Made by a program: the position numbers and the translations under genes. DNA of 64,000 nucleotides from CATOSK01 sp963665735 (lineage in GTDB: Bacteria > Chloroflexota > Dehalococcoidia > Lucifugimonadales > UBA3495), in NCBI GenBank assembly GCA_963665735.1, contig OY762444.1, positions 2,418,001 to 2,482,000 of the forward strand, written 5' to 3'. The first letter of the stretch is position 1, and every line of letters begins with the position of its first letter. Positions 34,534 to 43,186 of the stretch are shown in pieces. The notes beneath the pieces were generated by a model, which worked only from the letters and a program-made list of their open reading frames with translations, was not told the origin of the DNA and did not search any database.

Positions 34534-35487
34534 ATGGAAACGGTAGGATTCATTGGCCTGGGCAACATGGGCGGCGGGATGTCGCGCAACATCCAGCTCG
34601 CCGGATACCCCATGACCGTGTTTGACATTCGCGAGGCCGCCGCCCTCCCGCTACTGGAAGGCGGGGCGCGGCTGGCGTCATCCCCGGCGGAGGTGGCCGA
34701 GGCCAGCGACATTACCTTCACGTCGCTGCCGGGGCCGAAAGAGGTGGAGGCGGTGGCGATGGGCGCCGAGGGCGTACTGGAAGGCATCAAGCCCGGCAGC
34801 ATCTACGTTGACCTGTCCTCCAGCCGCCCCACCCTTATCCGGGAAATCGAACCCCGGTTCCGGCAGAAGGGCTGCCACGTCCTGGATGCCCCGGTTTCCG
34901 GCGGCAAGTCCGGCGCCGAGAGCGGCAACCTGGCCGTCATGGTGGGCGGCGACAGGGAGATTTTCGAGCGAATCAAGCCCATCCTGGATTCCTTCGGCGA
35001 CAAGGTGTTTTACGCCGGGGCCATCGGCGCCGGTTCCATCTGCAAGCTGATTCACAACATGATTGGCCACAGCGTCCGCCAGGCCATCGCCGAAGGTCTC
35101 ACTCTGGGTGTCAAGGCCGGCGTGGAGCCGGAGGCGGTGTGGGAAGGGATGCGCCGCGGTTCCCTGGGCCGGATGCGGGTGCTGCACGAGGGGTTGGTGC
35201 GGACGATGTTTCACGGCGTCTTTGAGCCGGCCAGCTTTGCTCTGAACCTGGCCTACAAGGACATTACGCTGGCTACCGAGTTGGCCAAAGAGTACGACGT
35301 GCCCATGCCCATCACGACGTTGGCGGAGCAGATAACGCTCCAGGCCATGAACCGGGGCTGGGCCGACCGGGACAGCAGCGTAACGGTGCTACTGCAAGAG
35401 GAACAGGCCGGGGTGGAAGTGCGCGCGCCGCACCTGGACCCGGCGCAAACGGGCAAGTTCATCACCACCCACCCGGAGGAGGAGTAG
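34534..35487 (+). CDS. NAD(P)-dependent beta-hydroxyacid dehydrogenase (3-hydroxyisobutyrate dehydrogenase-like)
   Basis: The 317-residue enzyme has the Rossmann motif VGFIGLGNMGGGMSRNI at residues 4-20, DLSSSRP near 100, the substrate motif DAPVSGGKSGAESGNLAVMVGG (two pieces, about 117-140) and the catalytic Lys region CKLIHNMIGHSV near 171-182. This is the beta-hydroxyacid dehydrogenase family; 3-hydroxyisobutyrate, tartronate semialdehyde or another 3-hydroxyacid could be the substrate. SD TAAGGAG precedes the ATG at 34534. It has no obvious pathway partners nearby. Confidence 0.9.
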   Translation: METVGFIGLGNMGGGMSRNIQLAGYPMTVFDIREAAALPLLEGGARLASSPAEVAEASDITFTSLPGPKEVEAVAMGAEGVLEGIKPGSIYVDLSSSRPTLIREIEPRFRQKGCHVLDAPVSGGKSGAESGNLAVMVGGDREIFERIKPILDSFGDKVFYAGAIGAGSICKLIHNMIGHSVRQAIAEGLTLGVKAGVEPEAVWEGMRRGSLGRMRVLHEGLVRTMFHGVFEPASFALNLAYKDITLATELAKEYDVPMPITTLAEQITLQAMNRGWADRDSSVTVLLQEEQAGVEVRAPHLDPAQTGKFITTHPEEE

Positions 35488-35539
35488 GGGAGGCCGGAAA
35501 GGCGCTGCTACAGGAAATGCCGCCGTTACATCCCTCCGC

Positions 35540-35965
35540 TTACAACGTCAAGTCCGCTGAAATCAACCGCCGATGCTTGGCGTCGGCGGCCAAGGCGAAG
35601 ATTATCAACGCCATTCTTCCCAGCACTACGTCCGCCGGGTCAGTCCAGAAGATGACGGGGACGGGGATCATGGAGTCCTCTCCTTCGATTTCCATATACA
35701 CTGCTCCAGTAGAAAGGTGCCGTTCAGACCGGTCGGGCAAGGTGAACTCGCCGGTGTCCTCCCTCTCAACCTCCAATTCGTCCAGAATCGCCTCCGGTAT
35801 CAGCGTGTGAAATTTATCGGTGTCCACAACTCCATTAAGAGAGCGGCTTTCGGTTCTGGCCTGGTTCCGGATTACGAAGTCAACGCTGAATGTTCCCACT
35901 TCCCCGCCGACGGTGGTGCCGGGTAGAATTATCTGCGGTTCGGACGTTTTTTGCTTTGGTGTCAT
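35540..35965 (-). CDS. Retropepsin-like (clan AA) protein with degraded catalytic motif
   Basis: The 141-residue product is a paralogue of the neighbouring gene at 36023, similar along its whole length (IILPGTTVGGEVGTFSVDF at start, RRLISADLTL at end). Where retropepsins have DTG, this one has VVDTDKFHTLI, so the Gly is lost and the loop is changed. It is probably not a working protease, though it could pair with the other copy. SD ACGAGG precedes the ATG. Confidence 0.7.
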   Translation of the reverse strand: MTPKQKTSEPQIILPGTTVGGEVGTFSVDFVIRNQARTESRSLNGVVDTDKFHTLIPEAILDELEVEREDTGEFTLPDRSERHLSTGAVYMEIEGEDSMIPVPVIFWTDPADVVLGRMALIIFALAADAKHRRLISADLTL

Positions 35966-36022
35966 TTCGTCCTCGTTAACGGGGGTTGCTTTCTGACGCT
36001 GACGGGGTAACCGCGTTGCCGA

Positions 36023-36442
36023 CTACAACGTTAGCCGGGCCGGAATCAAACGCCGGTAAGTGGCATCGGCGGCTAGGCCGAAGGATTCCAAGGCCATAGC
36101 CCCCAATAAAATCGTGTCCGGGTCAGTGCCGAAAACCACGTAAACATTCCTTATTCGCCCCTGCAACTCCATCGGCACCCAGCCAAGCGCAAGTTCCAGC
36201 CGGGAGCCGTCTGCCAGGACGAAAGTCTCCGTCTCTTCCCTCTCAACGCCCAAATCCTCCAGGATTAACGCATAGACGACGGTATAAGACGACCCGGTGT
36301 CCACCAACCCGTTAAGAGTGAGATGCTGAGTCCGGGCCTGATTCCAGATTGTGAAGTCAACGCTGAAGGTTCCCACTTCCCCTCCGATGGTGGTGCCAGG
36401 TAGAATTATCCGCGGCTTGTATATCTTTTGCTCCGGTGTCAT
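36023..36442 (-). CDS. Retropepsin-like clan AA aspartic protease family protein
   Basis: The 139-residue product resembles short bacterial clan AA aspartic proteases. GLVDTGSSYTVVYALIL near 45-61 holds the DTGSS catalytic loop, and TILLGAMALESFGLAAD near 110-125 is the later hydrophobic segment typical of retropepsin monomers (I-L-L-G). Active enzymes of this size are dimers. A SD GAGGTAG precedes the ATG. The gene at 35540 is a diverged tandem copy, 57 bases further on. Substrate is unknown. Confidence 0.75.
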   Translation of the reverse strand: MTPEQKIYKPRIILPGTTIGGEVGTFSVDFTIWNQARTQHLTLNGLVDTGSSYTVVYALILEDLGVEREETETFVLADGSRLELALGWVPMELQGRIRNVYVVFGTDPDTILLGAMALESFGLAADATYRRLIPARLTL

Positions 36443-36506
36443 TTCTACCTCGCTGGCGCGCGTTTCGTATAATCATTCTTAGAGTCGAAGCCATTATATC
36501 AACCCT

Positions 36507-37139
36507 ATGACCAACTCTCCCAACGACTTCAATCGCCCCCGCATCCTGCTGGCTACCGGGAATCGGGCCAAGCAGGAAACGCTGCGCTGGCTGCTGGAGG
36601 GTCTGCCGCTGACGCCGGTGGCCCCGGCGGAGTTGGGGCTGTCTCCCGACGTGGACGAGACGGGCGAGACCCACGAGGAAATCGCCCGCCGCAAGGCCGC
36701 CGATTGGTCAAGGGTCGCCGGCATGACGGTCATCGCTTCCGACGGCGGCCTGGTCATTCCAGCGTTGGGGGCCAACTGGGAAAGCCGCTACACTCACCGC
36801 TTCGCCGGCCTCGCCGCCGACGATGGGGAACGCACCCGCCGACTGCTGGAATTGATGCGTCCCTACCGGGGTGAACAACGGGCCGCTTCCTGGATGGAAT
36901 CCGTCGCCATCGCCGACCGGGGGGAAGCGCTGGCGTCGTGGGAACTGACCGGCGCGACTGGGGTCATCGCCGACCAACCCGGCCCGTCGGGGGACTTGCC
37001 TGGGTTTTGGGTGTTCTCCGTGTGGCATTTCCCCCAATTCGACAAGTTATACGTGGAACTGTCCGACGCCGAAAAAGAGTCGCTGAACGACCACTGGGTA
37101 CAACTGAAAAGGCTGGTGCAGGGCTACTTTTCGCAGTGA
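36507..37139 (+). CDS. RdgB/HAM1-family non-canonical purine NTP pyrophosphatase
   Basis: The 210-residue protein matches the ITPase family. RILLATGNRAKQETLRWLL near 12-30 is the nucleotide-binding start (usual T/SxNxxK), ETGETHEEIARRKAA near 49-63 has the metal Glu, and VIASDGGLVIPALGA near 74-88 has the catalytic Asp in the family SDGGL. It hydrolyses dITP, XTP and similar bases to monophosphates, protecting DNA. The C-terminal half (LPGFWVFSVWHF, NDHWVQLKRL) is more divergent than typical RdgB, so the exact nucleotide is uncertain. Confidence 0.8.
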   Translation: MTNSPNDFNRPRILLATGNRAKQETLRWLLEGLPLTPVAPAELGLSPDVDETGETHEEIARRKAADWSRVAGMTVIASDGGLVIPALGANWESRYTHRFAGLAADDGERTRRLLELMRPYRGEQRAASWMESVAIADRGEALASWELTGATGVIADQPGPSGDLPGFWVFSVWHFPQFDKLYVELSDAEKESLNDHWVQLKRLVQGYFSQ

Positions 37140-37275
37140 CGCGGGCTGCCTGCCGTAATTGACTTCATTCGCTGTCTGCCGTATCATCTGCGTTTAACTC
37201 ACGAAAACCCGTTTTAGCGTGGATTTCGTTGCCGGTGGCGGGTAAACAATCCTGAAACCGAAAGGCCCGGTGAAT

Positions 37276-39036
37276 ATGGCCCAGCAACGCGAATATAGAG
37301 TAATCCGGGAGCGCAATGTCATGGTGCCTATGCGGGACGGCACCCGCCTGGCTACCGACATTTTCCGTCCCGACGCTCCTGGCCGGTTCCCGGCGCTGGT
37401 GAACCGGGGGCCTTACGGCAAGGAAGGCTACCTGGACAACCCGGACCATTCCATGTGGTATTTCCCCAAGCACGGCTACGTTTTCGTCAGCCAGGATTGC
37501 CGCGCCCGTTTCGACTCCGAGGGTGACTACTACGATCCGGTTTTCCAGGAGGCCCTGGACGGTTGGGATACGGTGGAATGGGCCGCCCGGCAGCCCTGGG
37601 CCACCGGACGGGTGGGAACCACGGGCCAATCCTACCTGGGCGCCACCCAATACACCCTGGCCGGAACCAACCCGCTGCCGCCTCACCTGGGCGCAATGGC
37701 TCCGGTGTCCGCGTCCTCCGACTTTCATCAAAGCTGGGTCTATCACACGGGCGGCGCAATGGAATGGGGCTGGATGGTTCCCTACGCCGTCCACAAGGGC
37801 CGCAACACCCTGGAACGCATTGGCCGCAGCGACCTGCTGGCCCAAATGGATGAGTACGTGCTGCCGCCGGGCAATTTCGCCCAGCCCTTGACCGACCAGT
37901 GGTATCGCCACCTGCCCCTGCGCGACTGGATTGACCGCCTGAAAGAAACCGCCCCCTATTTCCATGAGTATTTCGACCAGGAAAACGATGGCCCTTACTG
38001 GTGGCGGGCCAACCTGCTCCGCAACCTGTCCGGAATCAAGATTCCCATGTTCCACGTCAGTTCCTGGTACGACATCTTCCTGGAAGGAGCGCTGAATTCC
38101 TACCAGGCCATTCGCGACCGGGGCGCCAAATCCCTGGCCCGCCAGAACCAGAAACTGCTCATCGGGCCTTGGGCGCACATCCGCCCCTACACCGAGGCTA
38201 CTTCCGGGGGGTGCGGCGACATTGACTTCGGCCCCGAGGCCCGCATCGAGCTACACGAATACCTGCTGCGCTGGTTCGACCACTGGTTGAAGGATGAGGA
38301 TACCGGGTTCATGGAAGAGCCGCCGGTTTACCTTTTCGTCATGGGCGACAACAAATGGCGGCAGGAAAACGAATGGCCGCTGGCCCGCACCAACTACACC
38401 CGCTACTACCTGCACTCCGGCGGCGACGCCAACACCCGGCGGGGCGACGGTTCCCTGTCCACCATCCCGCCCGGCGAGGAAACCCCGGACCAGTACGTTT
38501 ACGACCCGGCCAACCCGGCCCCCACCGCCGGCGGCAACACGCTGATTATTGACTACGGAGTTTTTGACCAGGGCGGGGTGGAAGACCGGCCCGACGTGCT
38601 GGTCTATACGTCGGAACCCCTGGAGCGGGACCTGGAAATTACCGGCCCCATATCGGCCAAAATTTTCGCCGCCAGCAGTGCGATAGACACCGACTTCACC
38701 GCCAAGCTGGTGGACTTGCGGCCCGACGGTTACGCCCAGAATATCCAGGATGGCATCGTCCGCGCCCGTTACCGCACTTCCGCCGCCCAACCTTCTTTCA
38801 TCATTCCCGGCCGGGTGGTGGAATATACCATTGACCTGTGGGCCACCAGCCACGTTTTTAAGGCCGGCCACCGCATCCGGCTGGACGTTTCCAGCAGCAA
38901 CTTCCCCCGATTCGACCGCAACCCCAATACCGGCGCGCCCATCGGGGTGGATGACCGGCTGGAAACGGCCCGGCAGACTGTCCACCATTCCGGGGCCTAC
39001 CCCTCCCACGTCCTGCTGCCGGTGATACCCCGGTAG
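37276..39036 (+). CDS. CocE/NonD-family serine hydrolase (X-Pro dipeptidyl-peptidase S15-like)
   Basis: The 586-residue enzyme has an alpha/beta-hydrolase domain and a C-terminal jelly roll. VMVPMRDGTRLATDIFRPD near 14-32 opens the fold, GTTGQSYLGATQY near 113-125 is the nucleophile elbow with Ser118, WYDIFLEGAL near 257-266 holds the acid Asp, and GPWAHIRP near 295-302 the His. The C-terminal DFTAKLVDLRPDGYAQ and GHRIRLDVSSSNFPRFDRN are CocE-like. Such enzymes cleave esters or acyl-amino groups (cocaine esterase, glutaryl-7-ACA acylase). ATG 37276 is preferred to a GTG two codons earlier. Confidence 0.9.
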   Translation: MAQQREYRVIRERNVMVPMRDGTRLATDIFRPDAPGRFPALVNRGPYGKEGYLDNPDHSMWYFPKHGYVFVSQDCRARFDSEGDYYDPVFQEALDGWDTVEWAARQPWATGRVGTTGQSYLGATQYTLAGTNPLPPHLGAMAPVSASSDFHQSWVYHTGGAMEWGWMVPYAVHKGRNTLERIGRSDLLAQMDEYVLPPGNFAQPLTDQWYRHLPLRDWIDRLKETAPYFHEYFDQENDGPYWWRANLLRNLSGIKIPMFHVSSWYDIFLEGALNSYQAIRDRGAKSLARQNQKLLIGPWAHIRPYTEATSGGCGDIDFGPEARIELHEYLLRWFDHWLKDEDTGFMEEPPVYLFVMGDNKWRQENEWPLARTNYTRYYLHSGGDANTRRGDGSLSTIPPGEETPDQYVYDPANPAPTAGGNTLIIDYGVFDQGGVEDRPDVLVYTSEPLERDLEITGPISAKIFAASSAIDTDFTAKLVDLRPDGYAQNIQDGIVRARYRTSAAQPSFIIPGRVVEYTIDLWATSHVFKAGHRIRLDVSSSNFPRFDRNPNTGAPIGVDDRLETARQTVHHSGAYPSHVLLPVIPR

Positions 39037-39068
39037 CCCATCCCGAAATCGTCGAGGCACAGGCAAGC

Positions 39069-39527
39069 ATGACTACCAGCAAAGGTTTCCTCAACCAGTC
39101 CCAGCGGGAAAACCTGACCCTGACATTGGACAGGCTCATTCCTGCAACGGAGGAAATGCCGGGCGCCGGCGCATTGGGGTTAGCCGATTTCGTGGAACGG
39201 GCGGCCGGCGGCAGTCCCAAGGCCCGCCGCTTGTTCACCGACGGCTTGACCCAACTGGAAATCGCCGCCGTACAGAAGTCGGGGACGCCATTCGCTCAAC
39301 TGGACGGCCCTGCCAGGGAGTCCGTGCTGAAAGAACTGCAAGCGCAATGGCCGGCCTTCTTCGACGCCCTGCTGAGGCAATGCTACAACGGTTACTACAC
39401 CAACCCGCAGGTGTTGGAACTAATCGGCTACGAATCTTCCAACCCCGCTGATTACCAGTACCAACCCCTGGACGAAACCCTGCTGGAACCCCAGCGACAG
39501 CGGGCGCCCTTCTGGACCCAGGTTTGA
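39069..39527 (+). CDS. Gluconate 2-dehydrogenase subunit 3-like protein (no partner subunits)
   Basis: The 152-residue protein resembles the small third subunit of gluconate/sugar dehydrogenases. It starts with LNQSQRENLTLTLDRLIPAT, then PGAGALGLADFVERAAGG, and later FFDALLRQCYNGYYTNPQV and ends with a C-terminal tail. In the family this helical subunit accompanies a flavoprotein GMC oxidoreductase and a cytochrome. Neither lies in this window. No Tat signal is seen at the start. It follows the CocE gene by 32 bases and is probably co-transcribed. Confidence 0.7.
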   Translation: MTTSKGFLNQSQRENLTLTLDRLIPATEEMPGAGALGLADFVERAAGGSPKARRLFTDGLTQLEIAAVQKSGTPFAQLDGPARESVLKELQAQWPAFFDALLRQCYNGYYTNPQVLELIGYESSNPADYQYQPLDETLLEPQRQRAPFWTQV

Positions 39528-39611
39528 CCATTCCCGGCGGCATCAGAGCGGGGGAGGGGTGTGAACTAAAGTGTCAAAAGGCCCCCGGCTTCCCCGAAAG
39601 GAGGGTTGAAC

Positions 39612-40289
39612 ATGACGACCAGAGTTGACCTGGATCGCCGGCTCCGTCAACTGGAATCCGAAGTGGTTTCCCTGGGCGGCTTGGTGGAAAAGGCGGTGCG
39701 GCGGGCGGTGGGCGCCCTCAATACCCGCGACCTGGCGGAGTCCCAACAGGTGATTGATGAGGACGACATTATTGACCGCAAGCGGTACGAAATCGAAGAC
39801 CTCTGCATCAACCTGATAGCCACTCAGCAGCCGATGGCCCGCGACTTGAGGCTAATCATCGCCCTGCAACACATCACCGAGGAACTGGAGCGGATTGGCG
39901 ACTACGCCGAGGGCATCAGCAAAATTAGCCTGTCCATCGGCGACAACGACCTCCTCCGGCCCTTGATAGCCATTCCCGAAATGGCGGAAAAGGCCGGCGA
40001 TATGCTCCGGGGCAGCATAGACGCCCTCAGCACCCGGGACACCGTCCGGGCCGCCCAGGTGTGGCGGGACGACGACGAAGTTGACGCCCTGTACGACCGG
40101 ATTTACCGGGATTTGCTGACCTGCATGGAGGAAGACCCCAAGGCGATTAAGAAAGCCACCTACCTGCTCTGGGTGTCCCACGACCTGGAGCGCATCGCTG
40201 ACCGTTCTACCAACATCGCCGAGCGGGTACACTACATGGTTACGGGCAGCATGGAAAAACCCAAGTCCGTTCCCGCAGTCAAGCCGTGA
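39612..40289 (+). CDS. phoU: PhoU phosphate-signalling protein
   Basis: The 225-residue product is made of two three-helix PhoU repeats. It has the metal-binding signatures of both halves: DEDDIIDRKRYEIEDLCI early and ITEELERIGDYAEGISKI (about 83-100) and SHDLERIADRSTNIAERV (about 193-210), the two ExxxDxxxN-like helices. It modulates PhoR and the Pst transporter. No pst genes adjoin in this window. The ATG at 39612 has a good SD (GAAAGGAGGG). Confidence 0.93.
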   Translation: MTTRVDLDRRLRQLESEVVSLGGLVEKAVRRAVGALNTRDLAESQQVIDEDDIIDRKRYEIEDLCINLIATQQPMARDLRLIIALQHITEELERIGDYAEGISKISLSIGDNDLLRPLIAIPEMAEKAGDMLRGSIDALSTRDTVRAAQVWRDDDEVDALYDRIYRDLLTCMEEDPKAIKKATYLLWVSHDLERIADRSTNIAERVHYMVTGSMEKPKSVPAVKP

Positions 40290-40443
40290 ACCGACGCCAA
40301 GGCCGCAAACACTCCGTCCCAACGCTGAGACGGGACTGAAACCCGTCTTTGCGCTCAATTGTGTCTGGAGTCCTTGACTTCTGAGTTCGCGAGGCGCATC
40401 CTGTTCGGGACGGTATCCAAAGTATCCCCACCGTTTTTCAACG

Positions 40444-40863
40444 GTGCCCACATGGTTGAGTATTCGGAAATTAGGGAACGCGATCAGGTCCCTAGCCGCC
40501 CAAGCCCTGTTCAACCAAAAAGTTTTCTGGCTGGTTGAATTAGTCGCTTTTATAACCTTCGTAGTCATTTACACTTGGCAGTACTGGCATGAGCAACCAA
40601 CCGCAATCGGCGATTGGTTTTTCGACTACGCAGGATTAGCCAAGATATTCGGCGCGTCCGCAGGCATGGCAGCCCTGTTCGGAGGCGTGTTTGAGGTGGC
40701 GCTTTTCATGGTGTTGCTGGTGCCAATGATGATTGGCTGGATTGAGAAACGCGAGCGCGAGCGCATAGCGCGGCTTGCCAAAGAGAACGGAATTATGACC
40801 CCCGAATGGGAACGGCTGCTGGAAAAAGATTCCAACGGCTCCACGTCCGACGGGAAGCGCTAG
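40444..40863 (+). CDS. Small membrane protein with charged C-terminal helix
   Basis: The 139-residue product has hydrophobic helices at about residues 27-44 (VFWLVELVAFITFVVIYTW) and 77-97 (ALFGGVFEVALFMVLLVPM and onward), then a strongly charged tail (EKRERERIARLAKENG...PEWERLLEKD). Its plan of membrane helices followed by a charged helix is shared with the genes at 47884 and 48312, suggesting one family. The start is GTG at 40444. Function is unknown. Confidence 0.65.
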   Translation: MPTWLSIRKLGNAIRSLAAQALFNQKVFWLVELVAFITFVVIYTWQYWHEQPTAIGDWFFDYAGLAKIFGASAGMAALFGGVFEVALFMVLLVPMMIGWIEKRERERIARLAKENGIMTPEWERLLEKDSNGSTSDGKR

Positions 40864-40980
40864 TCCTGAATGCGGGGATTTCTGCCTTTGGCGACATAGA
40901 GGCGGGTTTTTGATTCGCCCTCCCCCTGGAGCGTTGGGGGCAATCCCACAGCCTGACGCTCCCTCTTTCAAGGCGAAAGG

Positions 40981-41889
40981 TCACCCCGTCAACGCCAACT
41001 CCAACTGGCCCTGGGGTCGCCTCAACTGTCGGGCCGGGTTGCTTATTGGCAGTTCCCACTTGCAGCGGGCCTCGTCCACCAGGGCCAGTACGCTCTTGGT
41101 GTAATCCTCCGGGGCGTAGTTCCGGGCACGGTACAGCCGCTCGTAGCCGGGGGTCAGGTGGGGATAGGACTCCCGAATTAGCGGCATGAACCATTCCTTG
41201 ACTCCCGGCCGCAGGAACAGCAGATTGGCCCCCAGGAACCGGGCCTTGTGCTGGGCCGCCGCCGCCGCTACCGCCTCGATGCTTTCCCAGGTGTCCGAGA
41301 TACCCGGCAGCAGGGGCGCCATCAGGACGCCGGCGGGAATACCGTTCTCTACCAGGTACTGCATCGCTTCCAGACGGGCCAGGGGATTGGGCGCGCCGCT
41401 TTCGGTCTGCTTCCAGACCTTCGGGTCAATGCTGCCGACGCTGAAGTTGACCTGCACATCGGCCACTTCGTAAAGTCTTAGCAGAACGTCCAGGTCGCGG
41501 CGCACCAGCACCCCCTTGGTGGTGATGGACGCCGGGTTGCCGAACTCGGCCAGGATTTTAAGGATGCGGCGGGTAAGTCGGTATCCGCCCTCGGCGGGTT
41601 CGTAAGGGTCTGAGGCGGTGCCGATGGCTATGGGTTCGCCCCGGTTCTTGCCCCGCCGGAGTTCCTGGGCTAACACTTCCGGGGCGTTGACTTTGGCGAA
41701 GACCCGCTGGTTGAAGTCGGCGCCGGCGTTCATGCCCCAAAATTCGTGGGTGGTGCGGGCGTAGCAGTATTGGCAGGCGTGACGGCAGCCCCGGTAGGGG
41801 TTCAGCGTCCACCGGAAGGGAAAACCGGGCGCGTCAATCCGGTTTAACAGGGTCTTGCAGTAGATTTCCTGGACTTCGGCTTCGGCCAT
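40981..41889 (-). CDS. Radical SAM protein, spore-photoproduct-lyase-like (Rv2578c-type)
   Basis: The 302-residue enzyme has the cluster motif C35-x3-C39-x2-C42 within NPYRGCRHACQYCYAR, which is characteristic of SPL-like radical SAM proteins of the Rv2578c family. IGTASDPYEPAE near 88-99, ITTKGVLVRRDLDVL and NFSVGSIDPKVWKQTE are further conserved segments. Reaction is unknown for most of the family. The long open frame upstream (to 42228) is ignored because the ATG at 41889 has SD AGGAAGGTGG and the family starts at that point. Confidence 0.88.
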   Translation of the reverse strand: MAEAEVQEIYCKTLLNRIDAPGFPFRWTLNPYRGCRHACQYCYARTTHEFWGMNAGADFNQRVFAKVNAPEVLAQELRRGKNRGEPIAIGTASDPYEPAEGGYRLTRRILKILAEFGNPASITTKGVLVRRDLDVLLRLYEVADVQVNFSVGSIDPKVWKQTESGAPNPLARLEAMQYLVENGIPAGVLMAPLLPGISDTWESIEAVAAAAAQHKARFLGANLLFLRPGVKEWFMPLIRESYPHLTPGYERLYRARNYAPEDYTKSVLALVDEARCKWELPISNPARQLRRPQGQLELALTG

Positions 41890-42080
41890 GATTTCCACCT
41901 TCCTGCCGTCAACGGCTTGGACGCCTGTATTTACGGAGTCTCCACGGTTACCCCGGTAATAGAAACGCCAGTTCGTAGAAACAACTGTGCTAAACCTAAC
42001 CGCAACCGCTGCCGATGTCAACCCCTTGCCGGCCAACGGTGTGCTAGAATTGGGACTGTGCAGAGTGGGTTCGGGCATAA

Positions 42081-42566
42081 ATGACGCTGGAAGGGGCCGG
42101 CAGCGTAGCCAGTCTGGCAGGGGTGGTCGTCTCCCTGGTTGGACTTGCCATTGCGATATGGCACATAATGAAACTGCGGGGCGAGACCCGCGCCGCCCGG
42201 GAATCCTCTGAGGAAACCCGGCGGGCATTGGAACGGGAAAACGCCGGCATCAACCTAGCCCGGGTGAATGAGCGCATTGACGCCCTTCGGTAATTGCATC
42301 GCAACGGGGAATGGGCGCGGGCTTTGGACAGGTATCCGGAAATTCTCAGGATGCTGACAGATGTCCGGGTTCGCCATCCTGAAATGTCCGAAGAACAAAG
42401 CGTCAAGGTTCAGGATGTCATCAATTTAATCGGGCGGATGACAAACGCCGCCGAGCGCAACCCCGGCGTTGACCCACAAGAGATAGCAGGCCAATTCAAT
42501 CAACAACTGTCCAACGCCCAGGAATCCTTGACCGAAGTTGAAAGTCAACTGCGGCAAAGCCATTGA
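42081..42566 (+). pseudogene. Conserved hypothetical gene interrupted by an in-frame stop
   Basis: Residues 1-70 (TM segment SLAGVVVSLVGLAIAIWHI, then a charged coiled coil ending RVNERIDALR) and residues from 42294 (LHRNGEWARALDRYPEILRM and onward, 90 residues) lie in the same frame with one TAA (42291-42293) between them. Sense continues smoothly across the stop, so this reads as one protein of about 161 residues broken by a nonsense codon. The alternative is two proteins with the second restarting at TTG 42294. The function is unknown; it precedes a small conserved gene and HicAB. Confidence 0.6.
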
Positions 42567-42578
42567 CGGAGAATTGAA

Positions 42579-42917
42579 ATGCAACAACCAAAGATGGTCC
42601 AATTGGCGCAACAACTCTTGGAAACCGCCCGAGCTGGCAAAGTGAAATGGAGAGAGGGGCTTGCTAGCGACTCTTACACTGCCAGCCTGCCTGACATCTC
42701 TCTTATCATCACGAGGACAATGCTGTCCCCTCTTGAAGGGTACAGGCTCGACTTGGTTAACGACAAGGGCAAGATAATCGAGTCCATTTCCCACGAACTT
42801 TCGGACCCCCTGCCTCGAGGTCAATCCTTGCGCGAGATTCACGACCTAGCCCGCCGCGACGTCCTGGACATTGACGGGAACATCGACAAGGCCCTGGAAT
42901 ACCTGCGCCGAGCCTGA
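42579..42917 (+). CDS. Small conserved hypothetical protein preceding hicA
   Basis: The 112-residue soluble protein has an N-terminal helix (MVQLAQQLLETARAGKVKW), a central beta part (YTASLPDISLIITRTM and GYRLDLVNDKGKIIESI) and a C-terminal helix (NIDKALEYLRRA). I do not recognise a family. It starts 12 bases after the broken gene and its TGA overlaps the hicA ATG by one base, so it is part of the same operon. A SD GGAG precedes the ATG. Confidence 0.65.
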   Translation: MQQPKMVQLAQQLLETARAGKVKWREGLASDSYTASLPDISLIITRTMLSPLEGYRLDLVNDKGKIIESISHELSDPLPRGQSLREIHDLARRDVLDIDGNIDKALEYLRRA

Positions 42918-43186
42918 TGCGGCATCCACATATTCGAGGGAGGCACCGGCATACCTTACAAGCCATTTTCGCAAATCCAACGCCCGCGAACATCCGTTGG
43001 GCCGAGGTTGAATCGCTTATGGTGGCCTTGGGCTTTGAAGTCATTGAACGGTCCGGTTCCAGGGTATTGCTCAGGAAGGGCACCGACCGGACGACAATCC
43101 ATAAACCCCACCCGCGTTCAGAGGTTGGCAGAGCCACCATCCGGGAAATCGCCAAGTTCTTGTCAGATTTAGGAGTAACGCCATAA
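42917..43186 (+). CDS. hicA: HicA-family toxin (second HicAB pair)
   Basis: The 89-residue protein has the HicA fold signature in its C-terminal half. RWAEVESLMVALGFEVIE is the first helix, RSGSRVLLRKG the strand pair, IHKPHPRSEVGRATIREI the conserved loop with His, and AKFLSDLGV the last helix. The N-terminal 20 residues (MRHPHIRGRHRHTLQAIFAN) are extra compared with short HicA proteins. It is distinct from the copy at 12222. Stop and hicB start overlap by one base (TAATG). Confidence 0.85.
   Translation: MRHPHIRGRHRHTLQAIFANPTPANIRWAEVESLMVALGFEVIERSGSRVLLRKGTDRTTIHKPHPRSEVGRATIREIAKFLSDLGVTP

Noticed and set aside
41890..42228. N-terminal extension of the radical SAM protein
   Set aside because: The extension is Pro/Arg-rich and unlike the family; ATG 41889 has a good SD.
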